Shown here in pieces: positions 13,601 to 23,280 of a DNA stretch of 64,000 nt. Source of the stretch: Forficula auricularia (taxonomy: Eukaryota > Arthropoda > Insecta > Dermaptera > Forficulidae); contig JALMQS010000099.1 in assembly GCA_024734495.1 (NCBI GenBank), forward strand, positions 103,012,019 through 103,076,018, given 5' to 3'. Below the pieces are notes generated by a model. That model worked only from the letters and a program-made list of their open reading frames with translations. It was not told where the DNA came from and made no database searches. A program made the position numbers and the translations under genes. Within the stretch, counting starts at the first letter, position 1. Each line of letters starts with the position of its first letter.

Positions 13601-16600
13601 TGTTGAAATGTATTAATAATAAGATAAATATAACAATTTTGATTATTTTATTAGAATAGTGAACATCCAATTAATAAAAGGCTTTATAGAGAATTTTTAT
13701 CACCCTTTAAAAATGCACCTATACATTCAGAAGGATATGATAAATTGGAAGCCAATCTTAAATATGGCTTTCTAAGTCTTCGAGGCAATCATATGGCTCA
13801 TTTTAACAAAAAACTAACTGAAATAATTATGTTTCCCATTCCACTGGCAAATCAGTTTTTAACATTTTATATGCCAAAATATCATCCATATAAAAAATTC
13901 TTCGATCATAAGTAAGAAATGATTTGATATCAGTTTAAAGTTATCTCTCTTTTTACTCAATCATATGGTCCAATATTTTTACGAATGAAGGGGATTCTAG
14001 TTGGGTTTTCTGGGGAAGGAAATGTGAAAGAACTCCTGGGAACAATTTGGTATAGTAATCGTACTGTCCATAGTAATCATCCACAATAGTCTAACTTTTT
14101 GAAAAGAGGCGCAAATCATAATAATTATAACAGGAGCTGGCTACTACGGCTCCAATTTGAGGGCCACATGACAGTAGGAGCGCCTCTCAGCAGCTATGAT
14201 TTATTAATCATAGAATATTAAAAATATAGAGTAATTTGTGTCTAATATTTATATATTTAACTGAGAATTCATAGAAATGTGGACAAAATATTTTTTTTCA
14301 AGTGAAAACTTCTTTAGCGGGGGTAAGAAAATTTTATGAAACGACATGAAAAAGAGAGCGAGCATAGAGCTAGGAACAGAAAGAAGGAGAGTGGGAGATC
14401 GTTTGCTTCTTTGTCCGGAGATTCGTTGATAAAGTCGAAACAAATCGAAGAATAAATTTTTATTTTTAAAAAATAATATTTTGTCTTTATCTCTAAGAAT
14501 CTTCTATTAAAAATATAAATTTATGATGTTTCTTCTTAGAGTGCCATGCCCGAAACGGGCGTCGGCGCCTCTCCACATATACCTGTGCTGAGTGTGTTTA
14601 GTTGTTTTACACAGATATACGGGACCTACTTTTTAACGCCGGTTCCGAACGGCTAGTTTGGAGAGGTTTACTAGGCAATTATACTCTTGGTAGGTTGGCA
14701 TTGCTTTTCATGAGGAGGTGACTGCAAATATCTGCAGAGATTCAGTCTCGAACCAACATACTTCAGGTCACCCCGACACCCAAAGTCGCCACTTATGATG
14801 TTTAAAAAATGAAAATCACTCTCTGAAAATGCACTTTGAACTTTTTGTGACTGAAAACAAATTTGTATTCTATAATAATTTAAAAAAATTTCTCATAAAC
14901 ATTGAAAATTAAAAAAAAAATATTTCATAAATATATATAAATTGATTCATGTCCATAATAAGATTATATAAAAAAAAATCCCTAAGAAAAAGTTCATATT
15001 TCATAGCTATTAGAGAAACGGATAAAATTGGTTCAGAGGGCTGTATTCAGGTTGATGTCTAGTCTAAAGAAAATAACATTGCTTTTTTCCAAGAGTACCA
15101 ACATTTTTATAAATTAAAGGACCGAATAAAAAAGTGTCTTCTGCTGGAAAAATAAATTTTTTAATTTATTTATAACGAGACCATAGTTTCGAGGACTTTG
15201 AACTCTTCATCAGTCTATTACAATCGATTCTCAGGAATTGACTTGTGAAAGTGAGCAAATCCCTCGAAACTATAGTCTGGTTATAAATAATTTATTATTA
15301 TTATTATTAGTATTAAATAATATGTCATTTTACAATCAGTTCGATACAATTTGAACTATAAATAAATTTGAGTATTCTCAAAAAGGGAAAACAATAACTT
15401 CAAAAGGGATAAAATAATTTTATTTTGAAGTAGAATCAATTTGAACTCTTTTCTTCCATTTGAAATGTTCAGAGGAATTAACAAATAAACAAAAAAAAGT
15501 TTACAATGGTGCTTTGATTTCAAAAAGTTGCTTCTTGAGCTTTATATGATAAAATAAACATTTAAAATTATGATATTAAATAAAGAGAAAAACAATGGTG
15601 ATTTCCCCAGGAAAATTACATTGGAGATGATACTCTCTATAGTACACTGAGGCTCGGAATCAACTATAACACTTGAAGAAGAATTAAATTAAACTTGAAT
15701 ATTTAAACAAAACATCTAGTTATATAACACCTAAGTAATATTTATATATTAATCATAAATATCCAAATTCTTGAAGAATCTACTAACTTCTTTTTATCAT
15801 ATAGTAATGTAAAGATAAGAGTAAATAGATATTTTATTTAATATGGATTTACTATGAGTTAAGGATACTGGGTCACTTATTTCACATTAAATTAATGTGA
15901 AATAAGTGACCCAGTATCCTTAACTCATAGTAAATTCATATTAAATAAAATATCTATTTACTCTTATCTTTATTAAAGATGTTTCACCTTGCACCAACAC
16001 CACAATCTCTACTGATTATATAGTAATGTGTAAATGTATATATGATGGTGCAAGGGAAAACGGCCCTTATCTTCACCCTGGTCAAAATCGAGCTAATGGC
16101 ATCTCCTGTTTTAACCGACTTCAAAAAAGGAGGAGGTTCTCAATTCGACTGATTTTTTTTGTGTCTATGTTACCTGATATCTTCGCCAATTGTAAACCGA
16201 TTTTGATGATTTTTTTTGCATTGGGTTCAATATACTTTCCGATCGGTCCCTTTTTTAACCGACTTCAAAAAAGGAGGAGGTTCTCTATTCGACTGAATTT
16301 TTTATTTTTTATTTTTTTATTTTTTTATTTTTTATTTTTTTTTTGTGCCTATGTTATCTCATATCTCCGCCAATTATCAACCGATTTTGAAATTTTTTTT
16401 GCATAGGGTCCAGTCTAGCTTCCGATTGGTCCCATTTTCTTTTTCGTTTTTTTTTTCATAGGTATTAGACATTTTTTATTAGGTTTGTTTAGACCTAACC
16501 TCTTTGTTTATGAACCGATTTCGATGGTTCTTTTTTTATCCGAAAGGGGGTGTCTTAGGGATGGTGTCAGTAATTTGGTCAAGTTCTGATGATATGATCA

Positions 16601-18325
16601 CTATTAATAACATCACTAAAAAGAGAAAAATAAAAATAATTTTTAAGAAAAAAATAAAAACCGACTTAAAAAAATTAAATGCAACAAATATAAAAATAAT
16701 TTTTAAGAAAAAAAACCGACTTCAAAAAATTAAATGCAACAAATAAAATACACTAAAAGGTATAAAATAATTATTATCTTATTTAGTTACAACTAAACGA
16801 CGAAATATTAACATGAAATTACTTTTTGAAGTCGGTGCCAAACAAACTATACCTATAAGCGAGCGTACCCGCCAAACGTACTAAGTAAGATCCGTCGAGT
16901 GCGATTATTAAAAGGTATATGTTCTTCTAATATAATAAATAAACGTTTTATCAAACATTCTTATATTTGATGGTGCAAGGGAGGGCCCTTATCTTTAGCA
17001 ACCTGGTTTTTCAGGGAGGGCCCTTATCTTTATCAACCTGGTTTTTCAGGGAGGGCAAAAATGTGAAATATATAATACATATATAAACAATAAATATTCT
17101 AAAATTCATAACTCAGTCAATTTTTGGAATTATTAGGCGAAACAAAAAGCGTTTTGTTCAGTTGATTCTCTAATAATTTTTATAAAAAATAAATAAAACC
17201 GACTTCAAAAAAATTAAATGCAAAAAAATAATAATAACTCAAAAATCAAATAAAATGCACTAAAAAGTATAAAATAATTATGTAATTTAGTTACAACTAA
17301 ACGACGAAATATTAACATGAAATCACTTTTTGAAGAGGTTGCTAAATAAACTATATAAGCGAGAGTACTCGCCAAACGTACTAAGTAAGAACCGTCGAGT
17401 TCGATTCATAAAATGTATGTTTTTGACACCGACTTCAAAAAGTGATTTCATGTTAATATTTCGTCGTTTAGTTGTAACTAAATTACATAATTATTTTATA
17501 CTTTTTAGTGCATTTTATTTGATTTTTGAGTTATTATTATTTTTTTTTGCATTTAATTTTTTTGAAGTCGGTTTTTTTTTTTTTTATAAAAATTATTAGA
17601 GAATCAACTGAACAAAACGCTTTTTGTTTCGCCTAATAATTCCAAAAATTGACTGAGTTATGAATTTTAGAATATTTATTGTTTATATATGTATTATATA
17701 TTTCACATTTTTGCCCTCCCTGAAAAACCAGGTTGATAAAGATAAGGGGGCCCTCCCTTGCACCATCAAATATAAGAATGTTTGATAAAACGTTTATTTA
17801 TTATATTAGAAGAACTTCTCACCAGTTCCGCATGCGGCAAGCTATGGTGAGGTATTCACAAATGGATGTTCTGTAAGCTTACAGTTTATTAATTTTCCCT
17901 ATTTTATATTACTAATTACACGATAATCAGGACCATGTATATTGAGCAAAAGGAGAGATCTTTATACAGGTTTTTCACTTCAAATTGAACATTTTATTAT
18001 TATTATTTTATTTGTAAAATATTCAATTTGAAGTAAAAACCTCTAACAATAAAAATATATGCATGAATTAAAAAAAAAATTAATTTCTATTTTCAGAGTT
18101 CAAAGAATGAATGAAGTGGGAATCACTCATCTAATTCAAAGCCATTCTCAAAAAATGAAAGAAGTTATTAATCAAAATAATTTCGTTTCTGTAAATATCG
18201 AAGGACTTTTATTTCCATTTGGAATCTTAATCACTGGAATTATTTTAGGATTTTTTATTTTTATATTTGAATTAATCATTTATCATCGCTCCAGGAGCAA
18301 GATCAATGCTTCTCTTAATTATTAA
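1321..18325 (+). CDS. Gene A: insect ionotropic receptor (IR), exons 3-9, 5' end outside window
   Basis: Divergent IR, predicted ligand-gated cation channel of chemosensory neurons. Exons: 1321-1617, 1675-1778, 2261-2431, 3935-4152, 13372-13589, 13655-13911, 18097-18325. The seven exons sum to 1494 nt (497 codons plus stop) without an internal stop, and every junction is GT-AG with the same phases as genes B and C. Visible parts: S1 half (exons 4-5, with 'IWSGIIGKVQNGTVDIC'), TM1 and pore (exon 6), TM2 (exon 7), S2 (exon 8), TM3 (exon 9, 'LFPFGILITGIILGF'). Exons 1-2 should lie upstream of the window. Intron 6 has grown to 9.2 kb by nested transposons. The pore end reads FCQHG where B and C read FCQQG. 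The IR assignment is by family pattern (Lig_chan architecture, QQG pore, W-x-G S1 motif); the ligand is unknown. Confidence 0.85.
1675..1778 (+). CDS. Gene A exon 4 (start of S1)
   Basis: 104 nt after a 57-bp intron; starts phase 0, ends phase 2 at gtaagc. Encodes ILPGFEIEK ... YGGIFYKLWNIISDSMN, the start of the ligand-binding S1 lobe. Confidence 0.85.
1779..2260 (+). other. Gene A intron 4
   Basis: 482 bp of AT-rich sequence between exons 4 and 5; I recognise no element in it. Confidence 0.6.
2261..2431 (+). CDS. Gene A exon 5 (S1)
   Basis: 171 nt, phase 2 to 2, acceptor cttag, donor gtaagt. Carries the S1 core 'WSGIIGKVQNGTVDIC' and 'AVDYLKPVYSDR'. Confidence 0.85.
2461..2739 (-). mobile_element. 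solo arm of a hammerhead-bearing foldback element (family H1)
   Basis: Matches the left arm of the complete inverted element at 38225-38815: 'attgaatgtaatggaaggc' start, then the Cys-less noncoding body with the ribozyme-like core at 2566-2609 and an 'ttcttctctccacagtag' segment. The partner arm is absent here. Noncoding. Confidence 0.7.
2566..2609 (-). ncRNA. hammerhead-ribozyme-like motif
   Basis: On the minus strand: stem I AAACC pairs with GGUUU; CUGAAGA box; one extra A; stem II GGAGG pairs with CCUCC; GAAA; self-complementary ACGU in place of stem III; cleavage triplet GUC before GGUUU. The extra A before stem II departs from the canonical core. An ACGU stem III can only form as a dimer. 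Activity is untested. Confidence 0.6.
2801..2841 (-). mobile_element. isolated hAT terminal inverted repeat
   Basis: Minus-strand terminus CAGGGGTGGCCACAACG followed by 'GAGCCGCATGCGGCTC', typical of hAT-type nonautonomous ends. No opposite terminus was found nearby. Confidence 0.45.
3271..3347. repeat. perfect 37-bp hairpin
   Basis: 'agcgattggaattcctttg' at 3271 runs into a loop of about 3 nt near 3309 and its exact complement ends at 3347. Located in intron 5 of gene A. Too perfect for a typical insect pre-miRNA; more like a young palindromic MITE. Confidence 0.75.
3935..4152 (+). CDS. Gene A exon 6 (TM1 and pore)
   Basis: 218 nt, phase 2 to 1. Encodes FVIALQHPGF, a TM1 segment after LTSWITIF, then the pore helix ending FCQH followed by G split over the junction. 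Donor gtatct. Confidence 0.88.
4153..4966 (+). other. Gene A intron 6, 5' part
   Basis: About 800 bp of AT-rich sequence before the nested transposons; no gene or recognisable repeat. Confidence 0.5.
5112..5317 (+). repeat. Copia 5' LTR
   Basis: Begins TGTTGAAATATT, ends CGTAACA, repeated at 11633-11837 with very few differences. Confidence 0.92.
5318..5331 (+). promoter_or_regulatory. Copia primer binding site
   Basis: GGTTATGGGCCCAG directly after the LTR. It is the internal initiator-Met tRNA complement used by Drosophila copia (half-tRNA priming). Confidence 0.8.
5414..7228 (+). pseudogene. Copia gag-protease-integrase, 5' part of polyprotein
   Basis: Start chosen at ATG 5414 (MASVQIPQFNGENFSNWK), the conserved Copia gag N-terminus; the TTG at 5381 is only an upstream in-frame codon. 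Gag runs to about 5990. The CCHC zinc knuckle (CYN...GQKGHKRYEC, near 6015-6050) is broken by two compensating one-base shifts and a TAA at 6020. Then come protease D-S-G (6269-6277), the pre-integrase zinc finger (WHRRLGH ... CEACVKGKA) and the integrase core (HTDLCGP ... NTPQQNGVSERMNRTLL). The reading frame stops at the LINE insertion after QVNRS. Not functional. Confidence 0.9.
7229..10573 (-). mobile_element. LINE (APE endonuclease + RT) inserted in Copia
   Basis: A minus-strand element whose A-tail is the T-run starting at 7229. The target duplication GGTCT is at 7224-7228 and 10574-10578. About 400 bp of 5' leader (10170-10573) includes a roughly 60-bp tandem repeat near 10447-10560. 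A single ORF2-like frame is visible and no ORF1, so it is either 5'-truncated or an ORF1-less type. This is the longest copy of the family seen in fragments across the window. Confidence 0.9.
7334..10169 (-). pseudogene. LINE ORF2: endonuclease-reverse transcriptase, frameshifted
   Basis: In minus-strand order: an APE-type endonuclease from MSTLTLHYTNIRGLFSNK (10169), with LALSETQID, SFLGDFNVHNKDWL and SDHSLIKI. A frameshift follows at an A-run near 9440-9452. The connecting region is 9411-8983, with a second shift near a C-run around 9010. The RT domain has [29 protein letters not shown] and CYADDSTL, ending in a C-terminal region with MTSRDWNSLPPTVFPATYN. Key RT and endonuclease residues survive, so the disabling lesions are the two frameshifts. 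The clade looks Jockey/CR1-like; I did not resolve it. Confidence 0.9.
10574..11561 (+). pseudogene. Copia integrase C-terminus, partial RT and RNase H end
   Basis: Resumes after the LINE with the duplicated GGTCT target. PTEALLGDIPARRWYG and LRVFGCRSWANI are the integrase C-terminal GKGY-like region. RT begins with TKWVFKTKENG, RLVAKGFQ and QLDIPTAFLNGEL. Coding then collapses into lysine codons at an A-run and resumes in another frame with the polyprotein end 'VSSDQNVADIFTKA'. The RT Y-x-DD box and most RNase H catalytic acids are absent, so this copy cannot reverse transcribe. Confidence 0.9.
11621..11632 (+). promoter_or_regulatory. Copia polypurine tract
   Basis: attgagaggggg immediately before the TG of the 3' LTR, the expected plus-strand primer. 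Confidence 0.7.
11633..11837 (+). repeat. Copia 3' LTR
   Basis: Copy of 5112-5317, followed by the GTGGG target duplication at 11838. Confidence 0.92.
12573..13371 (+). other. Gene A intron 6, 3' part, AT-rich
   Basis: Mostly AT; 12725-12860 is a degenerate 'taatattaaata' low-complexity tract. No gene seen. Confidence 0.6.
13372..13589 (+). CDS. Gene A exon 7 (TM2)
   Basis: 218 nt, phase 1 to 0, acceptor tttttttag. Encodes LFDHGILNKNSSWILM and the TM2 segment ending FYSGKIISYLV, then the start of S2. Donor gtaggt. Confidence 0.88.
13655..13911 (+). CDS. Gene A exon 8 (S2)
   Basis: 257 nt after a 65-bp intron, phase 0 to 2. Starts NSEHPINKRL and ends MPKYHPYKKFFDH, matching exon 8 of gene B in length and motifs. 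It has no long ATG-started reading frame of its own. Confidence 0.85.
13912..15110 (+). other. Gene A intron 8, 5' part
   Basis: About 1.2 kb with no recognisable coding or repeat structure. Short reading frames here have no family features. Confidence 0.5.
15112..15293 (-). mobile_element. decayed hammerhead foldback (family H2)
   Basis: Carries the 'gtgtcttctgctgg' arm shared with 43089-43364 and 47735-47855, an inverted second arm ('cctcgaaactatagtc' near 15262), and a ribozyme-like core on the minus strand. Confidence 0.65.
15172..15220 (-). ncRNA. degenerate hammerhead-like motif
   Basis: Minus strand CUGAUGA, stem II GAGUUC against GUCCUC with an internal mismatch, GAAAC, loop UAUG, GUC. 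Stem I is poor. Probably a decayed copy of the motif at 43263-43303. Confidence 0.4.
15811..15971. repeat. long near-perfect hairpin, arms about 80 bp
   Basis: 'aaagataagagtaaatag' at 15811 and its complement ending at 15971. The arms meet at 'ttaatttaa...' near 15890 with essentially no loop. One mismatch is seen (ggattt against aattca). In intron 8 of gene A. Confidence 0.85.
16110..16860 (+). repeat. 'aaccgacttcaaaaaa' interspersed repeat cluster
   Basis: Repeated units beginning 'aaccgacttcaaaaaagg' at about 16117 and 16257, then degenerate 'aaaaccgactt' units to 16860. The same family recurs at 16921-17815 and 59545-59840. Class unresolved. Confidence 0.6.
16921..17815. repeat. large inverted repeat, arms about 390 bp
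   Basis: The left arm starts 'gttcttctaatataataa' and the right arm ends with its complement at 17815. The arms contain the same 'accgacttcaaaaa' units and a 'gatggtgcaagggaggg' segment. The left arm has an extra tandem unit ('cctggtttttcaggg' twice, 17000-17050). The spacer is about 17338-17434. Noncoding; the transcript could fold into long dsRNA. Confidence 0.85.
18097..18325 (+). CDS. Gene A exon 9 (TM3, C-terminus)
   Basis: Acceptor ttttcag, enters in phase 2, ends at TAA 18323-18325. Encodes VQRMNEVGITHLI, then TM3 'LLFPFGILITGIILGFFIF' and a short cytoplasmic tail. Confidence 0.88.
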
Positions 18326-18899
18326 AAGTTATTTTATTTATTTTTCATAAAAATATCTATATTATTAAGCTTTAATATTTTATCAAAAAATATATTCTAT
18401 TAAGAAAGTTGAATCTCTAATCGGGTACCTGATTAAAATCATGATTAATAGGAATCCATTAGGAGATTTCTCTCCATGTATAACATTAAGAGAATATAAC
18501 CACTAAAACAATGCTTTGATTGTAATTAGTAGGTAATAATCGTTTATTGACGTAATATTTTAATCACTTGATATTATTTAATTTAGTTTATTGAAAAGAT
18601 TCAAGAAATAAATCGATTCAAGGGTATATCGTTGCCTTAGTGAATAAACCTGTTAACTCCCAACAAAGAAATTTTACAGGAGAGAGAAAAAACAAACATA
18701 ATTTAATATTGTTATTATGGAAAAAACCATTTTTCGCATTTTTTTCTACAACTTACGATCGTATATTTAAGTAGAAGTTTTACTTGGATGATGCTGCATC
18801 CTTTTTTCTTTCGAACGGTATTAATGTCATATATGAAAAAAATGGAGTTAGCAGATTTACACTCTAAGCCGACGATATATAGAAATTCATTTGTTACAT
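18326..18899 (+). other. gene A downstream flank
   Basis: AT-rich 3' flank after the stop codon; no second gene or clear repeat. Confidence 0.5.
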
Positions 18900-19597
18900 C
18901 AGTGATTCTCTAAGTGGGGGTTGCAAAAAATTTTTGGGGATGACTGAAAAATTGGTGAAGGGTCAATTTTTTTTCAAATATTTTATAAATTTAAAATATG
19001 TTTATTAAACTTAGTTAAATTAATGTTGAAACATATACATAGAATATTTTGATCAAAGATTTTGATTAATATTAATTTTTATTGGTACTAAAAATAAATA
19101 ATCTATTAATCAAAATTATGAGTGTGTTAATCCAATTAAACAAAAAAAAAATAACGCCTACATTTAAATTAAACATACCAGTATTGTAATCTTACAACTT
19201 ACAACATATTTTTAGAAATACGTATCTAATTAATACAAGAAAAAAGTAAAGTTACAATTTATTTTTGTATTTTTACAATGAGTTAACGTGATTTTACCAA
19301 TATAATATAGTATTTTTTTTTACTATAGGCAATCTTGTAAATTATAATTTTTATATTTATTTGTATTGTATGTAAACATATAATAAATTTACATTTTTTT
19401 AAAAAGTGCATCCTCGGTTTTGAAAATTATTTCCTTTTATATGTATCTACCTATAATTTGTCAACATTATCCTCTCAAATACATATAGTCAAAACACAGA
19501 AAAATCCCCCCCCCCTACACGGTATGTTTTTCTACACATACCCATTCTTCAAGGGAAATTTTTAAGTGGAAAAGGGGATCGAGTTTGAGAAACGCTG
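18900..19597. mobile_element. hAT nonautonomous element, 698 bp
   Basis: Ends CAGTGATTCTCTAAG and complement of CAGCGTTTCTCAAAC, flanked by a perfect 8-bp duplication tgttacat (18892-18899 and 19598-19605). AT-rich interior without transposase. Confidence 0.85.
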
Positions 19598-21230
19598 TGT
19601 TACATTATCATATTGGCACCATTGAATGGAATAGTTTTGAATTTTGTAATTTTATGAAAAATGTTATTTTGCCTTATAGTCCAGTCAACGAGCGCTCAAA
19701 AAGGAGGTAATAGAAAACATTTTAGAGGACAGAATCTTTTTCTTATGAAATATGTTTGGGCTAGTCAGGCGGTAAAAATACTAAAAGTCCCCAGTCCTAG
19801 CTACCGGGTTTAGGGGTGGAAGGGGTGAAAATGTCCCGTTTTTTTGGTTTTTTGCTTATATCTCAAAGAGAAAAAGTTACTTTTAGCAAAATAAAAGATT
19901 ATAATATTTACTACAAGATTGCTTTTATTTAATTTTCTCTTTTTCTTATGGTTTTTGAGATATTCGTCCGCGAATATCGTTTATGTATGAAAAAAATAAA
20001 ATTTCCTATATTTTCGTCAAACTTTTGTCTCTATCACTCACCTCAGCCTTTCGTTTTACAGTAAAAGTCCTCAGAAAAGAAGTTGTAGAGCATTCAATTT
20101 TCTTTAAAATGATATATACATTTATTATGATTTTATTTTTAAATCGTCTGGAATTATAGGAATTTAAAAATTTCAGGTCGATTTATACATTTTGTAAAAA
20201 AAAAACCCGCAATAGCCCAGCATATAGGGAGGTTCAGCTTACATTAATTGCGGGAAAATATTTTTTCTAGAATAGTTTGGTATGGTGTGGGTATGCCAAA
20301 TCTAAGTTTGCGACCTCGAAAGTGTGGAGGACAACTTTTGGTGGCCGAAAAACCTCGAAATTTTCGGATTTTAACCCAAAAACTCGCACTTTTTTCATTT
20401 TTTTCTCATTTAGACCATGATGGAGCACGTTTTCGACAAAGACCATTCTATATATTTTTAAAATAGATTAAATTTGCTACAATTAAATCAAAGTTGCATC
20501 TTAATTGGATAATGGTAACCAGTACCGTAAGTTTTGAAAAACTGGAATTTTTTGCAAAAAATCTCAGTTTTCCCTTGATGAAATGAAAAGCAATGATCTT
20601 AGAAACTTGATTTCTATTTTATTCTCTAGGAAATTCTATTGACTTGAACGTTTATTTGGACCACTTTTTTGATAAAACTCTTATATTTATAGATATCCAG
20701 AATTTCACGGACAGGAAATGATCCATTTTTTCAAAAAATCTCAGTTTTTCCTTCATAAAATGAAAAACACTCATCATAGAAACTTGATTTCTATCTCATT
20801 CTCTAGTAGATTTTATTGACTTATTATTATCCAATTAAGATGTAACTTTATTGAAGTTGTAGAAAATTTAATCTAGTTTAAAAATATATAGAATGGTCTT
20901 TGTCGAAAACGTGCTCCATCATGGAAAAAAGTGCGAGTTTTTTGGTTAAAGTCCGAAAATTTCGAGGTTTTTCGGCCACCAAAAGTTGTCCCCCACACTT
21001 TCGAGATCGCAAACTTAGATTTGGCATACCGACACAATAATTATTATCCTTCTACAAACGAGAGAGAGAAAAAAAATGAAAAAAAATAAATATTTGAAGA
21101 ATTAGAAAAAATACATTTTTTTCTTTGGTCATTTAAACATATAGGATTGCAGGAAAATGGGGTCGCGAACTCCCACGCCATAATAAAGTTTTCGTGAGAA
21201 TATAATTTAAATCGCAGTAAACTGCAAAGG

Positions 21231-21907
21231 GTGGTTGCTAGACTTTATGAACACATCTCCTCTGTGGCGAAATCTGCAGCAAGGAAGATTGGCTTCTTAT
21301 TCAGGTCCAAGCGATTTTACAAACCCCCACAACTTCTCACCATCTACAAGGCCCAAATCCGCCCCTGTCTCGAATACGGCTCTCATCTGTGGAGAGGAGC
21401 CTCAAAATATTCTCTTGCTACCCTTGATGCAATTCAGAAACGAGCCGTCAGGCTAATTGACGATTCTACCCTCACCGACTCCCTCGACTCGCTGGCTCAT
21501 CGAAGAGATGTCTCTGCCCTTTCCCTTTTCTATAGATACTATCACGGCAGGTGCTCTGATGAGATAAAATCAATAATTCCCCCCAAAGCATACTTTGCAC
21601 GCAGCACACGTTTTGCCGACTCCCAACACTCTTTTGCGGTCAAATTGGAAAAGTGCCGGACCACTTCATTCGCGAATACATATATCCCCATGACTTCAAG
21701 GAACTGGAACTCTCTCCCAGCCTCTATCTTTCCCAGCACCTATGATCTTCAAACCTTCAAAACCAGGGTGCATAGACACCTACGTCTACACCCTCTCACT
21801 TAATCAACTTTCCCTTCTCTTCGGTAATGCAAGGGTCTTTCGAGATCCATAGGGGCTACACCTTTACTGGTGCACCCTTCTTGCATTCGATTGCATTAAA
21901 AAAAAAA
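21231..21907 (+). mobile_element. LINE 3' fragment inside the giant inverted repeat
   Basis: Open frame of about 190 codons to 21803 coding the LINE C-terminal region (HISSVAKSAARKIGFLFR ... MTSRNWNSLPASIFPSTYD), then the family 3' UTR and an A-run ending about 21907. 5'-truncated. Same family as 1-849. Confidence 0.88.
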
Positions 21908-22914
21908 TCTATAGTCGTTTTAAAATCCATGCTTCGTTATAGATAAAGTAGTCAAAAATTATAGTGAATATAGAAGCTCAAAATTGAGTATGTTGGCTAC
22001 ATCTCAATTATTCAATCCTTTATATCTCAATAGTTAGTTTTATCAAATTATCTTTTATTTAATAAAATAATTAAGCATTTTATTCTGAATAAAATGATAA
22101 CTTAATTTTGAAAATCGGTTTACAATTAATCGAGTTATAATGTTTTTTTATTGTCATTATTATAGGTTAGTCATAGCTAATTGGATGAGTTGAAATCGGC
22201 CATCATCGAATTTTGAATATTTGAATTCAAACTTTATTCATTTTCCAATGCTGCCATCTTACATCGATTTGTTCTAATCGCTTGTCAAATTATGAAAATT
22301 CAAACAATCGGTGTTTGGAATCCAGCACCATCTTTTTTCATTTACTTAAGAATAACTAATCATAACTAAAACCTCCATAACTCTGTTAATAATTAACCAA
22401 CTTGCAAAAATAAGGTGTCATTTTGTTTATAAATAAATTATTAAAATTTTATTAAATATAAGATAATTTAAAAAAGTAACAATTATTGTTAAATAAAGAA
22501 TTAAAAATTGACAGGGACGCCATTTTAAAAATTTAAGCCTGTATTCACTGTAATTTTTCCTTTATTAGCAACAAGGGAAGATGTGCTTACTTAAAATTAT
22601 TGAAAAAGATTTTGGGATTAACATATCAGATGAATGAAACAAAGAAAATTCGACATTTTTTATTAATTTTAATCCCCAAATTTGAATATTAATTGCAAAG
22701 AACGCTTTTTTGTTATATCCTGTTATTTGTCGCTTTTAATCATTATAAGTATTAAATAAAATAAGCCTTATATTCATTTTAGAAATGTACTAATCAAAAT
22801 TGTTTCGTTTAATTTTTATTAAACTTAAAAATTTATTAGCCAGTCTTAAAAAAGTACAAACTTAAAAATCAGGTGGCATAATATTAATCTAAAATAAGAT
22901 TGAAATAGCTTTTG

Positions 22915-23280
22915 GAGAAGGGCTGATAAGTGAATTGAGTGGATATTGATGAGGCATTAAGGGTTTTGAAAAATGGAGGGAATATGGCACCGAAACCTAG
23001 GTTTTTGAAATAAAAAGATAGTTTAAATTATCTCTCTTTTTTTGAATTTTCCACTTAATTTAAAATATTGGTCAAAAATTTGACCAACGATTTAGTCAGG
23101 GAAATTTATATATAATCCAGACACTCTCATCACGAAACACTTTTGTTTTTTAAATTTAAAAAATTTTAATTAATTTAATGTGATAACTGATAAATTAATT
23201 TGCCTTAATTTTTATAGAAGATGAAAAATATTAGATGATAAATTCGCTCAATATCCACCACTTAATGGAAAACTTTTTTC
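22915..23280. repeat. relic of foldback family H3
   Basis: Contains 'agtggatattgatgaggca' at the left and 'caatatccaccactta' at the right, the outer ends of the element at 30775-31144, but the ribozyme core is lost. Confidence 0.5.
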
